Assembly (NCBI GenBank): GCA_016218915.1 | Contig: JACRCQ010000051.1 | Location: 124,001 to 188,000, forward strand | Length of the DNA stretch: 64,000 bases | Direction of reading: 5' to 3' | Source: Deltaproteobacteria bacterium | GTDB taxonomy: Bacteria > Myxococcota_A > Polyangia > Polyangiales > Polyangiaceae | Shown: positions 11,955-20,900 of the stretch, in pieces | Layout: each line of letters begins with the position of its first letter | Position numbering within the stretch: the stretch's first letter is position 1 | Notes under the pieces: model-generated | The model's input: the letters and a program-made list of their open reading frames with translations, nothing else | What the model was told of the DNA's origin: nothing | Databases searched by the model: none | Position numbers and translations under genes: made by a program

Positions 11955-12560
11955 ATGTTCTGGCCCGACCGAATGGAGCAAGCGCTGGTCACCGCTCATC
12001 GGATCCATTCCGATCAGCGCCGCAAAGGCACGGGCATCCCGTACCTGACCCATCTCATGGCAGTGAGCGCCCTGGTGGGAGAATACGGCGGCGATCAGGA
12101 CCAGATGATCGCAGCCCTGCTCCACGACTCGCTCGAGGACCGCCCAGAGCGGATCTCCCGCGAAAAGCTGACCGAGCTGTTCGGCTGGCGGGTCGCGCAC
12201 ATCGTGGTCGGCTGCAGCGACTGCGTCTGCAAGCCGAAACCGCCGTGGGAGCCGCGAAAACGCGCATACCTGGAGCGCGTTCGCCACGACGACCCTTCGG
12301 TCAAGCTCGTGGTCACTGCGGACAAGGTCCACAACACGCGTGCGCTGGTGCGCGACTACCGCTCCGTGGGCGAGCCGATGTGGCTGCGCTTCAATGCGGA
12401 CAAGCACCAACAGTGCTGGTACTTGCGCTCCTGCGTCGGCGCCCTTTCCCAAGGCTGGAGCCACCCCATCCTCGATGCCTTCGAGGCTGTGGTATCTGAG
12501 CTGGAGCTGCTGGTGCGCGCTTCGACGCTCAGCTCGCAAGAAGCTCGCGAAGATGCTTGA
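11955..12560 (+). CDS. Small alarmone-hydrolase-like HD protein (RelA/SpoT hydrolase domain only)
   Basis: 201 residues resembling the stand-alone hydrolase domain of the RelA/SpoT family (MESH1-type), which removes the 3'-pyrophosphate of (p)ppGpp or related nucleotides. Visible motifs are HRIHSDQRRKGTGIPYLTHL (the basic and first His region), AALLHDSLED (HD plus the catalytic ED) and KLVVTADKVHNTRAL (the late Asp and Asn). No synthetase, TGS or ACT domain is present. The start is ATG 11955. The 3' end overlaps the convergent hisC by 32 bases. It could act on other pyrophosphorylated nucleotides, as some relatives degrade NADPH. Confidence 0.8.
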   Translation: MFWPDRMEQALVTAHRIHSDQRRKGTGIPYLTHLMAVSALVGEYGGDQDQMIAALLHDSLEDRPERISREKLTELFGWRVAHIVVGCSDCVCKPKPPWEPRKRAYLERVRHDDPSVKLVVTADKVHNTRALVRDYRSVGEPMWLRFNADKHQQCWYLRSCVGALSQGWSHPILDAFEAVVSELELLVRASTLSSQEAREDA

Positions 12561-13638
12561 CGAACCGCTCGTTGTCCTCGCGTAGCCCTGGGCTCACGCG
12601 GATCGCGCCCGGCATGCCGGCTGCTGCCATGGGCCGCACGATGATCCCCTTCTTCTGCAGCTCCACGAAGAGCCAGTTGGCGTCCTTCTTCGTGTCGATC
12701 AGCACGAAGTTGGTCTGGGACGGGGGCACGACCACGGGAAGGTCCTTGAGCCCATCGCGCAGGAACTGGATCTCGCCCGCGTTGAAGTCCCTGGACTTGT
12801 GCACGAACTCCAGGTCGTCCATGGCGGCCATGGCTCCGACCTGCGCGACCAGGCTGGCGTTGAAGGGCACCCGGCACGTCATCAGGCCGTGCACCATGTC
12901 CGCTGGCCCGATCGCGTAGCCGATCCGCATTCCAGCCAGGCCATAGGCTTTGCTCAGCGTGCGCACGTATAGCAGGCGCCGTCCTGCGCGGAAGTGACGC
13001 ATCGGGTCTGGCAGATCGTCGACCGTCGCGTACTCCTCGTAGGCCGAGTCGTAGACCACCAGCACATCGGCTGGAACCCTGTCCATGAACGCGTCGAACT
13101 CGCCCTTGGTGAACCACGTGCCGGTCGGGTTCGTGGGGTTCGCCAGGAAAACGATCTTGGTCTTGTCGTTGATCAGCGCTGCGAGCGCGGGCAGATCGTA
13201 GCGGAAGCCGCCGTCGATCATGGGCGCCATCTGCAGGTCAGCCCCGGCCTTCATGGCAGCCAGGGCGTAGATCGCAAACGTGCGCTGGGAGGTCACCACG
13301 CGATCGCCGGGATTCAGGAAGGCAATCGCGGCCAGCTCGAGCACCTCCACCGATCCTGCTGCGGCAAACACGTTCTCGATGCCGACCTCGAACCGCTCTG
13401 CGACCTTCTTCCGGAAGTAGTACGCGTTGTCGTCCGGATACAGGTAGACCTCGTCTATCGCCTTGTGCATCGCTTCAAGGGCTTTGGGCGAGGTGCCGAG
13501 CGGGTTCTCGTTGGAGGCGAGCTTGGCGATGCGGCCGGAGAGGTTGAGCTCGCGTCGAACCTCCTCGATTGGTTTCCCGGCGACATAGGGTTTGAAGGAT
13601 CGCAACGGCTCACGAAGAAGGTTCTTCAGCTCGGACAT
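12529..13638 (-). CDS. hisC: Histidinol-phosphate aminotransferase
   Basis: 369 residues of a fold-type I PLP aminotransferase, converting histidinol phosphate and 2-oxoglutarate to imidazole acetol phosphate and glutamate in either direction. Motifs are KLASNENPLG near residue 40, FLANPTNPTGT at about 165, YDSAYEEY at about 200, and TLSKAYGLAGMRIGY with the PLP lysine K230. No other his gene is nearby, so a related role such as aromatic aminotransferase cannot be excluded. The start is ATG 13636-13638. Its leader contains 12-bp tandem repeats and a strong hairpin. Confidence 0.9.
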   Translation of the reverse strand: MSELKNLLREPLRSFKPYVAGKPIEEVRRELNLSGRIAKLASNENPLGTSPKALEAMHKAIDEVYLYPDDNAYYFRKKVAERFEVGIENVFAAAGSVEVLELAAIAFLNPGDRVVTSQRTFAIYALAAMKAGADLQMAPMIDGGFRYDLPALAALINDKTKIVFLANPTNPTGTWFTKGEFDAFMDRVPADVLVVYDSAYEEYATVDDLPDPMRHFRAGRRLLYVRTLSKAYGLAGMRIGYAIGPADMVHGLMTCRVPFNASLVAQVGAMAAMDDLEFVHKSRDFNAGEIQFLRDGLKDLPVVVPPSQTNFVLIDTKKDANWLFVELQKKGIIVRPMAAAGMPGAIRVSPGLREDNERFVKHLRELLAS

Positions 13639-13696
13639 GGCGACCTCGCTCGGCGATGGGTCTGTTCCCCGGGATCCTTACCACAACGGGCGGCGG

Positions 13697-13765
13697 GGTG
13701 ATCGGCGGGTTCGCCGACGGGGTGACCGGCGGGGTGACCGGTTGACCGGCGGCTGAAGCCGCCGG
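13697..13765. repeat. 12-bp tandem repeats plus a perfect 9-bp hairpin
   Basis: GGTGAtCGGCGG-type 12-mers repeat imperfectly four times from 13697 to about 13744. Next comes CCGGCGGCT-GA-AGCCGCCGG, a perfect inverted repeat at 13746-13765. The element lies between the divergent hisC and ACP genes. It would be transcribed in the hisC leader, or sit just upstream of the ACP promoter. Confidence 0.6.
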
Positions 13766-13792
13766 CTGAATCGCCTGCTGCGTGTTTCCCCG

Positions 13793-13821
13793 TTGGCTTG
13801 ATCGCCACTTAGCGCTACGTC
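13793..13821 (+). promoter_or_regulatory. Possible promoter of the ACP / acyl-AMP ligase operon
   Basis: TTGGCT (13793-13798) and TACGTC (13816-13821) are spaced by 17 bases. The match is weak, but the position is right, 39 bases before the ACP start. A strong AAGGAGG ribosome-binding site (13846-13852) lies 8 bases before ATG 13861. Confidence 0.35.
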
Positions 13822-13860
13822 TTTCGTCCTGCGCTTTCTTCCCCTAAGGAGGATCCGACC

Positions 13861-14130
13861 ATGGCTGACAAACTCACACGCGACACCCTCAAAGCGCACC
13901 TGTTCGAAGTGTTCCAGAAGCACGCTCAGGGCAAGGTCACTGTCACTGAATCCAGCCATATCACAGGCGATCTCGGGGTCGACTCCCTCGCCGTCATGGA
14001 GATCGTCGCCGAGCTGGAAGACCGCTACGACATGTCCTTCCCCGATGAGGAGCTTCCCAAGATCCGTACCGTGGGAGATGTGATCGCGACGCTGGCGAAG
14101 CGCCTGGAAGCGGACGGGAGGCTGGCGTGA
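13861..14130 (+). CDS. Acyl carrier protein
   Basis: 89 residues with the four-helix ACP fold. The phosphopantetheine attachment serine is S42 in GVDSLAVMEIV; DSL and the following acidic helix II are intact. The product should be modified to the holo form and carry an acyl chain. The next gene, a fatty acyl-AMP ligase, overlaps by four bases, so this ACP is very probably its acceptor rather than the housekeeping AcpP. It has the strongest ribosome-binding site I noticed in the window (AAGGAGG). Confidence 0.9.
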   Translation: MADKLTRDTLKAHLFEVFQKHAQGKVTVTESSHITGDLGVDSLAVMEIVAELEDRYDMSFPDEELPKIRTVGDVIATLAKRLEADGRLA

Positions 14131-15932
14131 GCGAGCTGCGGTCCCTTGCGGAAGCGCTCGAGCGGCTCGGAGCGGTCTCGGACCGCGGATACCGGTTCGT
14201 GCTCGACGAAAAGTGGAACGAATCCTTCCAGCCGTTCTCGGCCGTGGTGCGCTCGACCGGGACGATCGGCGGAGCCCTGCAGGAGCTGGGGCTGCGCAAG
14301 GGGGATCGCGTGGCGTTGATCCTTCCGGACAACGACGCGTTCGTGCTGACGTTTCTGGCAGCGCTTCGCGCTGGCATCATCCCGGTGCCGATCTACCCGC
14401 CCACAGGCGTGGGCCAGCTCTCGGGGTACCTCGACAACACGCGGCACATCATCGGACGCGCCGGGGCTCGGGTGGTGGTGACCACCACGATGATCAAGCA
14501 GCTGCTCGGCTCTGTGCAGGCGGCCTGCCCTGAGCTCGAGCGCGTAGTCACCAACAGCTCCCTAGCCGAGTCCAATGCCTCGCTGCGGCCCGAGAAGATC
14601 GGCCCGGACGACACGGCCTTCCTGCAGTTCACGAGCGGGTCGACGTCGCGGCCCAAGGGCGTGGTCCTCACGCACGCCAATCTGCTCGCCAACGCCCACA
14701 ACATCATCAATCTCGGCTTGCAGGCGACGCCGAAGAACGACGTGGGCGTGACCTGGCTGCCGCTGTTCCACGACATGGGGCTGATCGGCTTCGTGCTGTC
14801 GCCTCTGCTCGACGGCATCTCGGTTGCCTTCATGTCGCCGCTGACGTTCCTGAAGCGTCCGGGCAGCTGGCTTCAGGCGATCTCGCGCTACAAGGGGACC
14901 GTCAGCTTCGGCCCCAATTTCGCCTATGCTCTCGCTGTGAAGCGGTCGCGTCCCCAGGACCTCGAGGGGCTCGACGTGTCGAGCTGGCGCGTGGCCGGGT
15001 GCGGAGCCGAGCCGATTCGGGCCGAGACGCTCGAGGCGTTTGCTACGGCGTTCAAGCCCATCGGGTTCAACCGCGACGCGCTGCTTCCCGCCTACGGCAT
15101 GGCGGAGTCCACGCTTGCGATCTCGTTTTCCAAAGGGCTCTTCACGGACCGTGTTCGGGCCTCGATCCTGTGGTCCGAAGGGCGTGCAGAGCCGGTCGAA
15201 GCGGGCGCGACCGAGGATGTGCTCGGGCTGGTCTCTTGCGGCAAGAAGTTCGAGCAGCATCAGGTCGGCGTGTTCGCGATGGACGACGAGACGAGCGCGC
15301 GACCGCTGCCGGACAGGACCGTGGGCGAGTTGCGGCTGCGCGGCCCGAGCGTGACGCCAGGCTACTTCCAGGAGCCGGAGCTCACCGCCAACGCCAAGGC
15401 GGGCGACTGGCTCAAGACCGGGGACCTCGGATATCTGGCCGACGGCAACGTGTACATCTGCGGCAGGTCCAAGGAGGTCGTGATCATCAACGGCCGCAAC
15501 TTCTACCCGCAGGACATCGAGTGGGAGGCTTCCCAGATCGACGGCGTTCGCAAAGGCAACGCCGTGTGCTTCGGGACCGGAAGCGATGGCTCGGACCGCG
15601 AGCAGGTCGTGGTCGTGTTCGAGACGTCGATCGACGACCCGGAGCAGCGCAAGCGCATCTGCAGCGAGGTGCGCAGCCGGGTGCAGGACGCAGTGGGCGT
15701 AGCGCTCGACGACGTGGTTCCCGTGGCTCCTGGGATCCTGCCCAAGACCTCGAGCGGGAAGCTGCAGCGCACGCGAACTCGTGACTTGTACGAGCGCGAC
15801 GAGCTGAGCGAGCGAAAGAGCGCGCGCGAGGTGGACCGGGTCGATCAGGTCAAGCACCTGGCGCGCAGCCAGCTGGAGTACCTCAAGTTGGCCGTGTTCG
15901 GAGGAAGGGGTAAGAAAGCCGATCGGGAGTGA
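14127..15932 (+). CDS. Fatty acyl-AMP ligase (FAAL/FadD32-like)
   Basis: 601 residues of the adenylate-forming superfamily. Key motifs are LQFTSGSTSRPKGVVLTH (ATP loop, about 163-180), TWLPLFHDMGLIGFVL (typical of FAALs), LPAYGMAEST, LKTGDLGY, GRSKEVVIINGRNFYPQDIE (hinge and C-domain) and the late Lys in KTSSGKLQR. FAALs activate a free fatty acid to acyl-AMP and pass it to an ACP instead of CoA, usually to start a lipopeptide or polyketide. The start is GTG 14127, overlapping the ACP stop. No PKS, NRPS or reductase follows; a membrane pseudokinase does. The lipid's destination is therefore unknown. Confidence 0.9.
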   Translation: MSELRSLAEALERLGAVSDRGYRFVLDEKWNESFQPFSAVVRSTGTIGGALQELGLRKGDRVALILPDNDAFVLTFLAALRAGIIPVPIYPPTGVGQLSGYLDNTRHIIGRAGARVVVTTTMIKQLLGSVQAACPELERVVTNSSLAESNASLRPEKIGPDDTAFLQFTSGSTSRPKGVVLTHANLLANAHNIINLGLQATPKNDVGVTWLPLFHDMGLIGFVLSPLLDGISVAFMSPLTFLKRPGSWLQAISRYKGTVSFGPNFAYALAVKRSRPQDLEGLDVSSWRVAGCGAEPIRAETLEAFATAFKPIGFNRDALLPAYGMAESTLAISFSKGLFTDRVRASILWSEGRAEPVEAGATEDVLGLVSCGKKFEQHQVGVFAMDDETSARPLPDRTVGELRLRGPSVTPGYFQEPELTANAKAGDWLKTGDLGYLADGNVYICGRSKEVVIINGRNFYPQDIEWEASQIDGVRKGNAVCFGTGSDGSDREQVVVVFETSIDDPEQRKRICSEVRSRVQDAVGVALDDVVPVAPGILPKTSSGKLQRTRTRDLYERDELSERKSAREVDRVDQVKHLARSQLEYLKLAVFGGRGKKADRE

Positions 15933-15940
15933 GGCCGCCC

Positions 15941-17902
15941 ATGTCATCCAACGATGCGCCCGCGAATTCCGCCAAGGTCGAGCTGGAGCGTTTGGGACGC
16001 TACGAGCTCATCGCGGAAATGCACCCGGGCGCAATCGGAGGCTTGTGGGCCGCCCGCATCGTGTCCGGTGCCAATGAAGGAAAGATCGTCGGCGTGCGCC
16101 GGATCGCCCCGCGCGACGGGTTCGACTCCAAGCTCGTCCAGCAGGTCTGCGAAGCTGCCTGGACCGTGATGGAGCTGCGCCTGAGCGGCGTGCTGCCGCT
16201 CATCGACGTGGTGGTCGCGGACGGCCGCGTGGGTGTCGTACGAGATCACGTGGAAGGCGACAGCCTGCGCGCGGTGCAACGCGCCCTCGCTGAGCAGGGG
16301 ATGAAGTGGACCGGGCCGCTCGCGCTTCGGGTCGCGCTCGATGCCCTCGACGGCCTGGCGTCGATCGCTGCCGCAGGAGCCAAGCAGACCGATATCGCCG
16401 AGTTCCTCTTTGGAGGCCTGTCCACGGATCGAATCCTGATCCAGGCGGACGGTCATGTGACACTGGCGGATCTCGAGCTGGTGGGAGCCGTGATCGCACC
16501 TGCGATCCGCAAGCAGGACCTGGAGCTTCTCGCCTACCGTGCGCCGGAGCATGCGCGCGAGGGTGCGTCGATCGACGCTCGCGCCGATGCGTTCGTGATG
16601 GCCGTGATCCTGTGGGAGCTGCTTGCGGGCAAGCGCTTGTTCCAGGGAGAGGGGCAAGAAGCGCTCGACGACGCGGTAGCGTCGTATTCGATCCCGCGGC
16701 TCGACACTGCGGAGCTGGGGCTTGCAACACCGGTTTCCAAAGAGCTGGCGGATGTGATCGAGCGCGCGTTGCAGAGGGAGCCTGAGAAGCGGTTTGCCAG
16801 CTGCGACGAGCTGCGCAAAGCGATCGATCAGGCTGCAGGTGGCGCGGTTGCGACCCGTTCCGAGCTGGCAGCGTTCGTGAGCAAGGCCATGCAGGCCACC
16901 TGGGATGCTCGCAGAAAGGCGATTGAGAGCGCCCCGCCTATGCGAGCGACCACGCCGCCACCGGCCAAGGTCGTGCCGCGCCCCACTGCCGAATCACCCA
17001 AAGCTGCGCCGCAGAAGCCGCCGCCACCGCCGGCCGAACCTGAGCCCAAGAAGGCACCAACCGCCGAACCTGAGCCCAAGAAGGCACCAACCGCCGAACC
17101 TGAGCCCAAGAAGGCACCAACCGCCGAAGCTGAGCCGAAGGAAGCGACAACCGCAGAGGCCGAGCCGCAAAAGGCGCCGCCCTCGCCGGGTGGGCCCGAG
17201 CCTTTGGCCGAAGCTCCGGTCCCCTCGGCAGGCAAGCCAGTCGGACGCATCAACATCAAGGCCAGGTTCGACAGCAAGCGTCCTCCTCCGGTAGCCCCTG
17301 ATCCAGAGACCGAGCTGTCCAAGGACGCTTTCAAGCCGCCGCCGGTTCCGAACTTCGATCTCTCCGTCACGCCAGCGCCACAGCCCGTGGAAGCCGAAGC
17401 CAAGGCGCCTGAGCAGCCCGCTTCCGAGACCCACGCTGCGGAGGCAGCCCCAGCCGCCCCACCCGTGACAGAGGCTTCGGTCGACGCAGCCGTCGATGCT
17501 CCGCTCGACCCCCAGGCTGCCCGCAAGAAGAAGCTGATGATCATCGTGGGTGCAGCGCTCGGTGTCGGCCTGCTGCTGATCGTCATCGCAGTGGCAACGA
17601 GCGGCTCGAAGACCAGCACTGCCTCAGCTCCGAGCGGGCAGACCGCGAGCGCGTCCACGGTAGCTCCGCCGATTGCGCCCGAAGCTGCGCCCGAGCCTTC
17701 TGCGCCCGCATCGCAAGCTGCGCCTGAGCCCACGGCGACGGCGCCCGTGGCGACTGCGACAGCGACCGCGACTGGCTCCACGGCAGAGGCAAAGACTCCG
17801 CCCAAGCAGGTATTCCCGCCGATTCCGACGGCAACAGCTCCGATTCCGCCGGCTGCGACGTCGGCCAAGAAGCCGCCCAAGTTCGTTCCGAAAGGGATTT
17901 GA
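15941..17902 (+). CDS. Membrane-anchored pseudokinase with Pro/Lys-rich repeats
   Basis: 653 residues. The N-terminal 300 keep a kinase-like outline (the RLGRYELIAEM opening, AYRAPEHAREG, ADAFVMAVILWELLAGKRLF). The catalytic parts are missing: the glycine loop is degenerate, VGVRRI replaces the VAIK lysine, there is no HRD or catalytic Asp (LSTDRILIQADG instead), and ADLELVG replaces DFG. So it is probably a binding or scaffold protein. Residues of about 365-415 are PEPKKAPTAE repeats. One membrane helix (KKKLMIIVGAALGVGLLLIV) and a Pro/Ala/Thr tail follow. I chose ATG 15941 with GAGG six bases upstream; a GTG at 15929 overlaps the ligase stop. It is the third gene of the ACP/FAAL operon. Confidence 0.8.
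   Translation: MSSNDAPANSAKVELERLGRYELIAEMHPGAIGGLWAARIVSGANEGKIVGVRRIAPRDGFDSKLVQQVCEAAWTVMELRLSGVLPLIDVVVADGRVGVVRDHVEGDSLRAVQRALAEQGMKWTGPLALRVALDALDGLASIAAAGAKQTDIAEFLFGGLSTDRILIQADGHVTLADLELVGAVIAPAIRKQDLELLAYRAPEHAREGASIDARADAFVMAVILWELLAGKRLFQGEGQEALDDAVASYSIPRLDTAELGLATPVSKELADVIERALQREPEKRFASCDELRKAIDQAAGGAVATRSELAAFVSKAMQATWDARRKAIESAPPMRATTPPPAKVVPRPTAESPKAAPQKPPPPPAEPEPKKAPTAEPEPKKAPTAEPEPKKAPTAEAEPKEATTAEAEPQKAPPSPGGPEPLAEAPVPSAGKPVGRINIKARFDSKRPPPVAPDPETELSKDAFKPPPVPNFDLSVTPAPQPVEAEAKAPEQPASETHAAEAAPAAPPVTEASVDAAVDAPLDPQAARKKKLMIIVGAALGVGLLLIVIAVATSGSKTSTASAPSGQTASASTVAPPIAPEAAPEPSAPASQAAPEPTATAPVATATATATGSTAEAKTPPKQVFPPIPTATAPIPPAATSAKKPPKFVPKGI
17041..17130 (+). repeat. 30-bp in-frame tandem repeat (three near-exact copies)
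   Basis: Units at 17041-17070, 17071-17100 and 17101-17130 are identical except near the last end; two more diverged units follow. They encode PEPKKAPTAE in the pseudokinase linker. They are in frame and coding, so copy-number change would lengthen or shorten the linker without a frameshift. Confidence 0.9.
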
Positions 17903-17908
17903 GGGCGT

Positions 17909-20900
17909 CTAGGATTGGAGGGGTCGGCGAACGATCTCCTCGATCTGGAACATGATCGCAGCGACCTTCTGGCGAGCGCCCTCGAAGTCGTTCTGCAGGG
18001 CGAGGTAGGTATCGGTCACCTGGCGGAGCTCAGCGTCGCGCATGTCCGATCGACGCTTCGTGTCCTCGAGCTCGGAGAGGATCTTCTTGGACTCCGCGGC
18101 GAGCCGCTCCATCTCCTGCTCGAGCTGACGTTTGCCCGCTGCCCACGCTTCCTCGCGAGCGGCGACTTGTCGTGCATGGTTCGCATCGAGCTCGGCCGCC
18201 TTCTGACGGAAGGACTCTTCGGTCGCTGCCAGCGCTGCATCGTACTTCTGCTGCTGTGCGGCGAGCGCGCGACCGTGGCTCTGCTGGATACCTTCGAGCG
18301 CGCGATGCTGCTCCTGTGCGAGCTCGGACAGCGAGGTCTTGAAGGTGGCGTGAAGCTCTGCCTCGCGCGCGGTCACGCGCGATTGCGCCAGGGTCTCTGC
18401 CTGCTGAGCGGACGCCGCACGCTGCTGCTCGAGCTCGAGAATCCGCGTCTCGAGCGCCTTGTGCGCCGTGGACAGCTCTGCGTCGAACTTGCTTCGCGCC
18501 AGCTCACTCTGCTCTGCGTGACGGGCCTTCTCCGCCTCCAGCGCATCCTGCAGCGCCTTGTCCGAGCGGACGCGCTCTGCGGCCAGCGCCTCGGCCATCT
18601 CGGCACGCACCGCTGCGTCGCGCTCGCTCAGCTGCAGCGCGATCTCCTGCTCACGCTTCAGCAGCGCCTGCTTGTGCGTCTCTTCCACAGCCTGGAGCGT
18701 CGCCTGGTGCGCATCGGCGATCGTCTTCATCTGCTGCGCGAAGTCGTGGTCCATCCGCTCCAGACGTGCGCGGTGAGCGTCGTGCGCCTTCCGCAGCTCG
18801 GCTTTCATCGACGCATCGATGGAGGCCGTCTCGGTCTGGTGCTCCTCTCGCAGCTTCTGCAGCTCGGCCTTGTGCTTGTCTTCGGACTGGCGGAGCGCCT
18901 GCTGCAGGTCGTCGACCTGCTTGCGAAGCTGCTCGCGCAGGGCCTGATCGACCGAGATCGGCTCTTGCCGCGCCTGCTCGACTGCGCGTGCATGGTCTTC
19001 GGCGAGCTTGCGGAGCTCCTCGGAGTGGGCCGATCGGGTCGAAGCCAGCGAGGCGGCCAGAGCGGTGCGCTCTTCGGCGAGCGCCTGCTGGTGCTTGTGC
19101 TCGAGCGCATGGATCGCTTCCGAATGCGCCTTGGCCAGCTCCTCGGCTTGGGACCGCTGCGACGCCTCGGCTTCACGTGCCTGGCTTCTGTGCTTTCGCT
19201 CGGTCTCGCTGAGCGCGGCCTGGTGAGCGCTGTCCAGCTCGGCAACGGCCTGCAGGTGGGCGCTCTCCAGCGACGCGATCCGGATCTGGTTCTCCTCGTC
19301 CTGCTTGCGCAAGGCTTCGGCAATCTTCTCTTCGGCGCGCTCCAGCTCGCCGCGGTGGGCAGCGAGCGCGGCTGCAAGGGACTGCTGCGCTTCGGACTGC
19401 TGGGAGCGGAGCTGGTCCTCCAGCTCGCTGACCCGGGAGGACTGAAGGTCCACCTGGATCGTCAGCTCCATGCGGCGGGTCTCCCCTTCCTGGAGCTTGT
19501 CCTGCAGCTGGGAGAGGGCCTGCACATGCTCGGACTCGAGCTTGCGCAGGTCTTCGCGGTGGAGCTCGACCAGCTTCTGGACAGACGCGCGGTGCAGCTC
19601 TTCGGCCTCGGTGAAGTGTCTGGCTGCGGTCTCGAGCTCCCTGGCGTGGGAAGCCTTGATGCCGCGGATCTCTGCGGCATGGGAATCGGCGAGCACGCGA
19701 AGCTCCAGGATGTGGGACTCCTCGATCTCCTGCAGGCGGGTGTTGGACTCATCCCAGCGACGCGAGGCGTCCATCTGCAGGGTCGTGAGCGCCTTCTCGA
19801 ATCGATTCCTCTCCTGCTCGACCTGCTTGCCCACGCTGTCGCTGGCGCCCTGCAGCGCGGTCTGCAGCTCGGCAAGCGCGGCGCGATGGACGGCTTCAGC
19901 GTCGGCCAGCGCTTTTTCATGGTCCTGCTGCACGCGCTGCAGCTCCTGCCGCTGTCGATCCTCGGCCGCAGCGATCTGCTCACGGAGCTCTTCCTCTTTC
20001 TTGAGCAGCTCGGCGCGATGGGTCTGCTCGATGGAGTGCAGCTCGACGCGGTGGCTCTCGTTGGCTTCGGCCAGGGCCAAAGCACCCTTGTCCCGCTCGG
20101 CAATGCGCGCGTCATCGGCCTTGCCCGCTTCCACGACGAGCGCCTCGAGCTGGCTCTGTTGCTCGGCGAGGCGCTTGTCGATCTCGGCCCTTTCGCCGCC
20201 TGCCAGCTCGAGCCTGCCTGCGTGCTCGGCCTCCAGCTTCGCAACCGCATCCTGGTGCTCGGATTGCAGCTTTGCGATCGCATCCTCGTGCGCGGCCTCC
20301 AGCTTCGCGACCGCAGCCTTGTGCTCGGCCGCCTGGGCATCGAGCGCGGCCTGCATCTTCTCGACCCAGGGCGCGTCCGCCTTCTGGAGCGACTGCTCGT
20401 GCTCCTGCGCAACCTGCTGTGCTTTGCGTTGGAATTCCTCTTCCGCTTGGGCCAGCGCCGCCTTCTGCGCAGCCTCGGCGTCAGCGACGGCCTGCTTGAG
20501 CTTCTCGACCTGGGCTTGCAGCTTCTCGGCATGGGTCTCGCCCTTGCCGATTCGAGCCTTGAAGTCCTCGGCCCTCTTGGAGGCAAGCATCTTGTCTGCG
20601 CGCAGCGTCTCCACCAGCGCCACGAGCTCCTCTCGCGACAGCGCGCTCACGTCCACGCCGTCACCTTCCTTGAGCGCTTTGCGCAGAGCCGGTGGAACGA
20701 TGGACGGCGACGCTGCGGGCCGCTCATCAGGCGGATGGTTGTCGCGAGCCGCAGGAGGCGGAGTGCTGGTCTTCTTGCGACGCCCCGGCTTGGCGGCGGG
20801 CTCCTTCGGGGCCGCAGGCGGCTCTTCCGGCTCCAAGGGAAGCAGGGCCGGCCTGACCTGCGTCATCGCGTCTTCGTCGTCGAACATCGGCGCTTCCGGA

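Noticed and set aside
13697..13744. Iteron-like repeats suggesting a replication origin
   Set aside because: The repeats are short, imperfect and GC-rich, with no DnaA boxes, AT-rich region or rep gene nearby.
17041..17130. Possible CRISPR-like repeats
   Set aside because: The 30-bp units are directly adjacent without spacers and encode in-frame PEPKKAPTAE.
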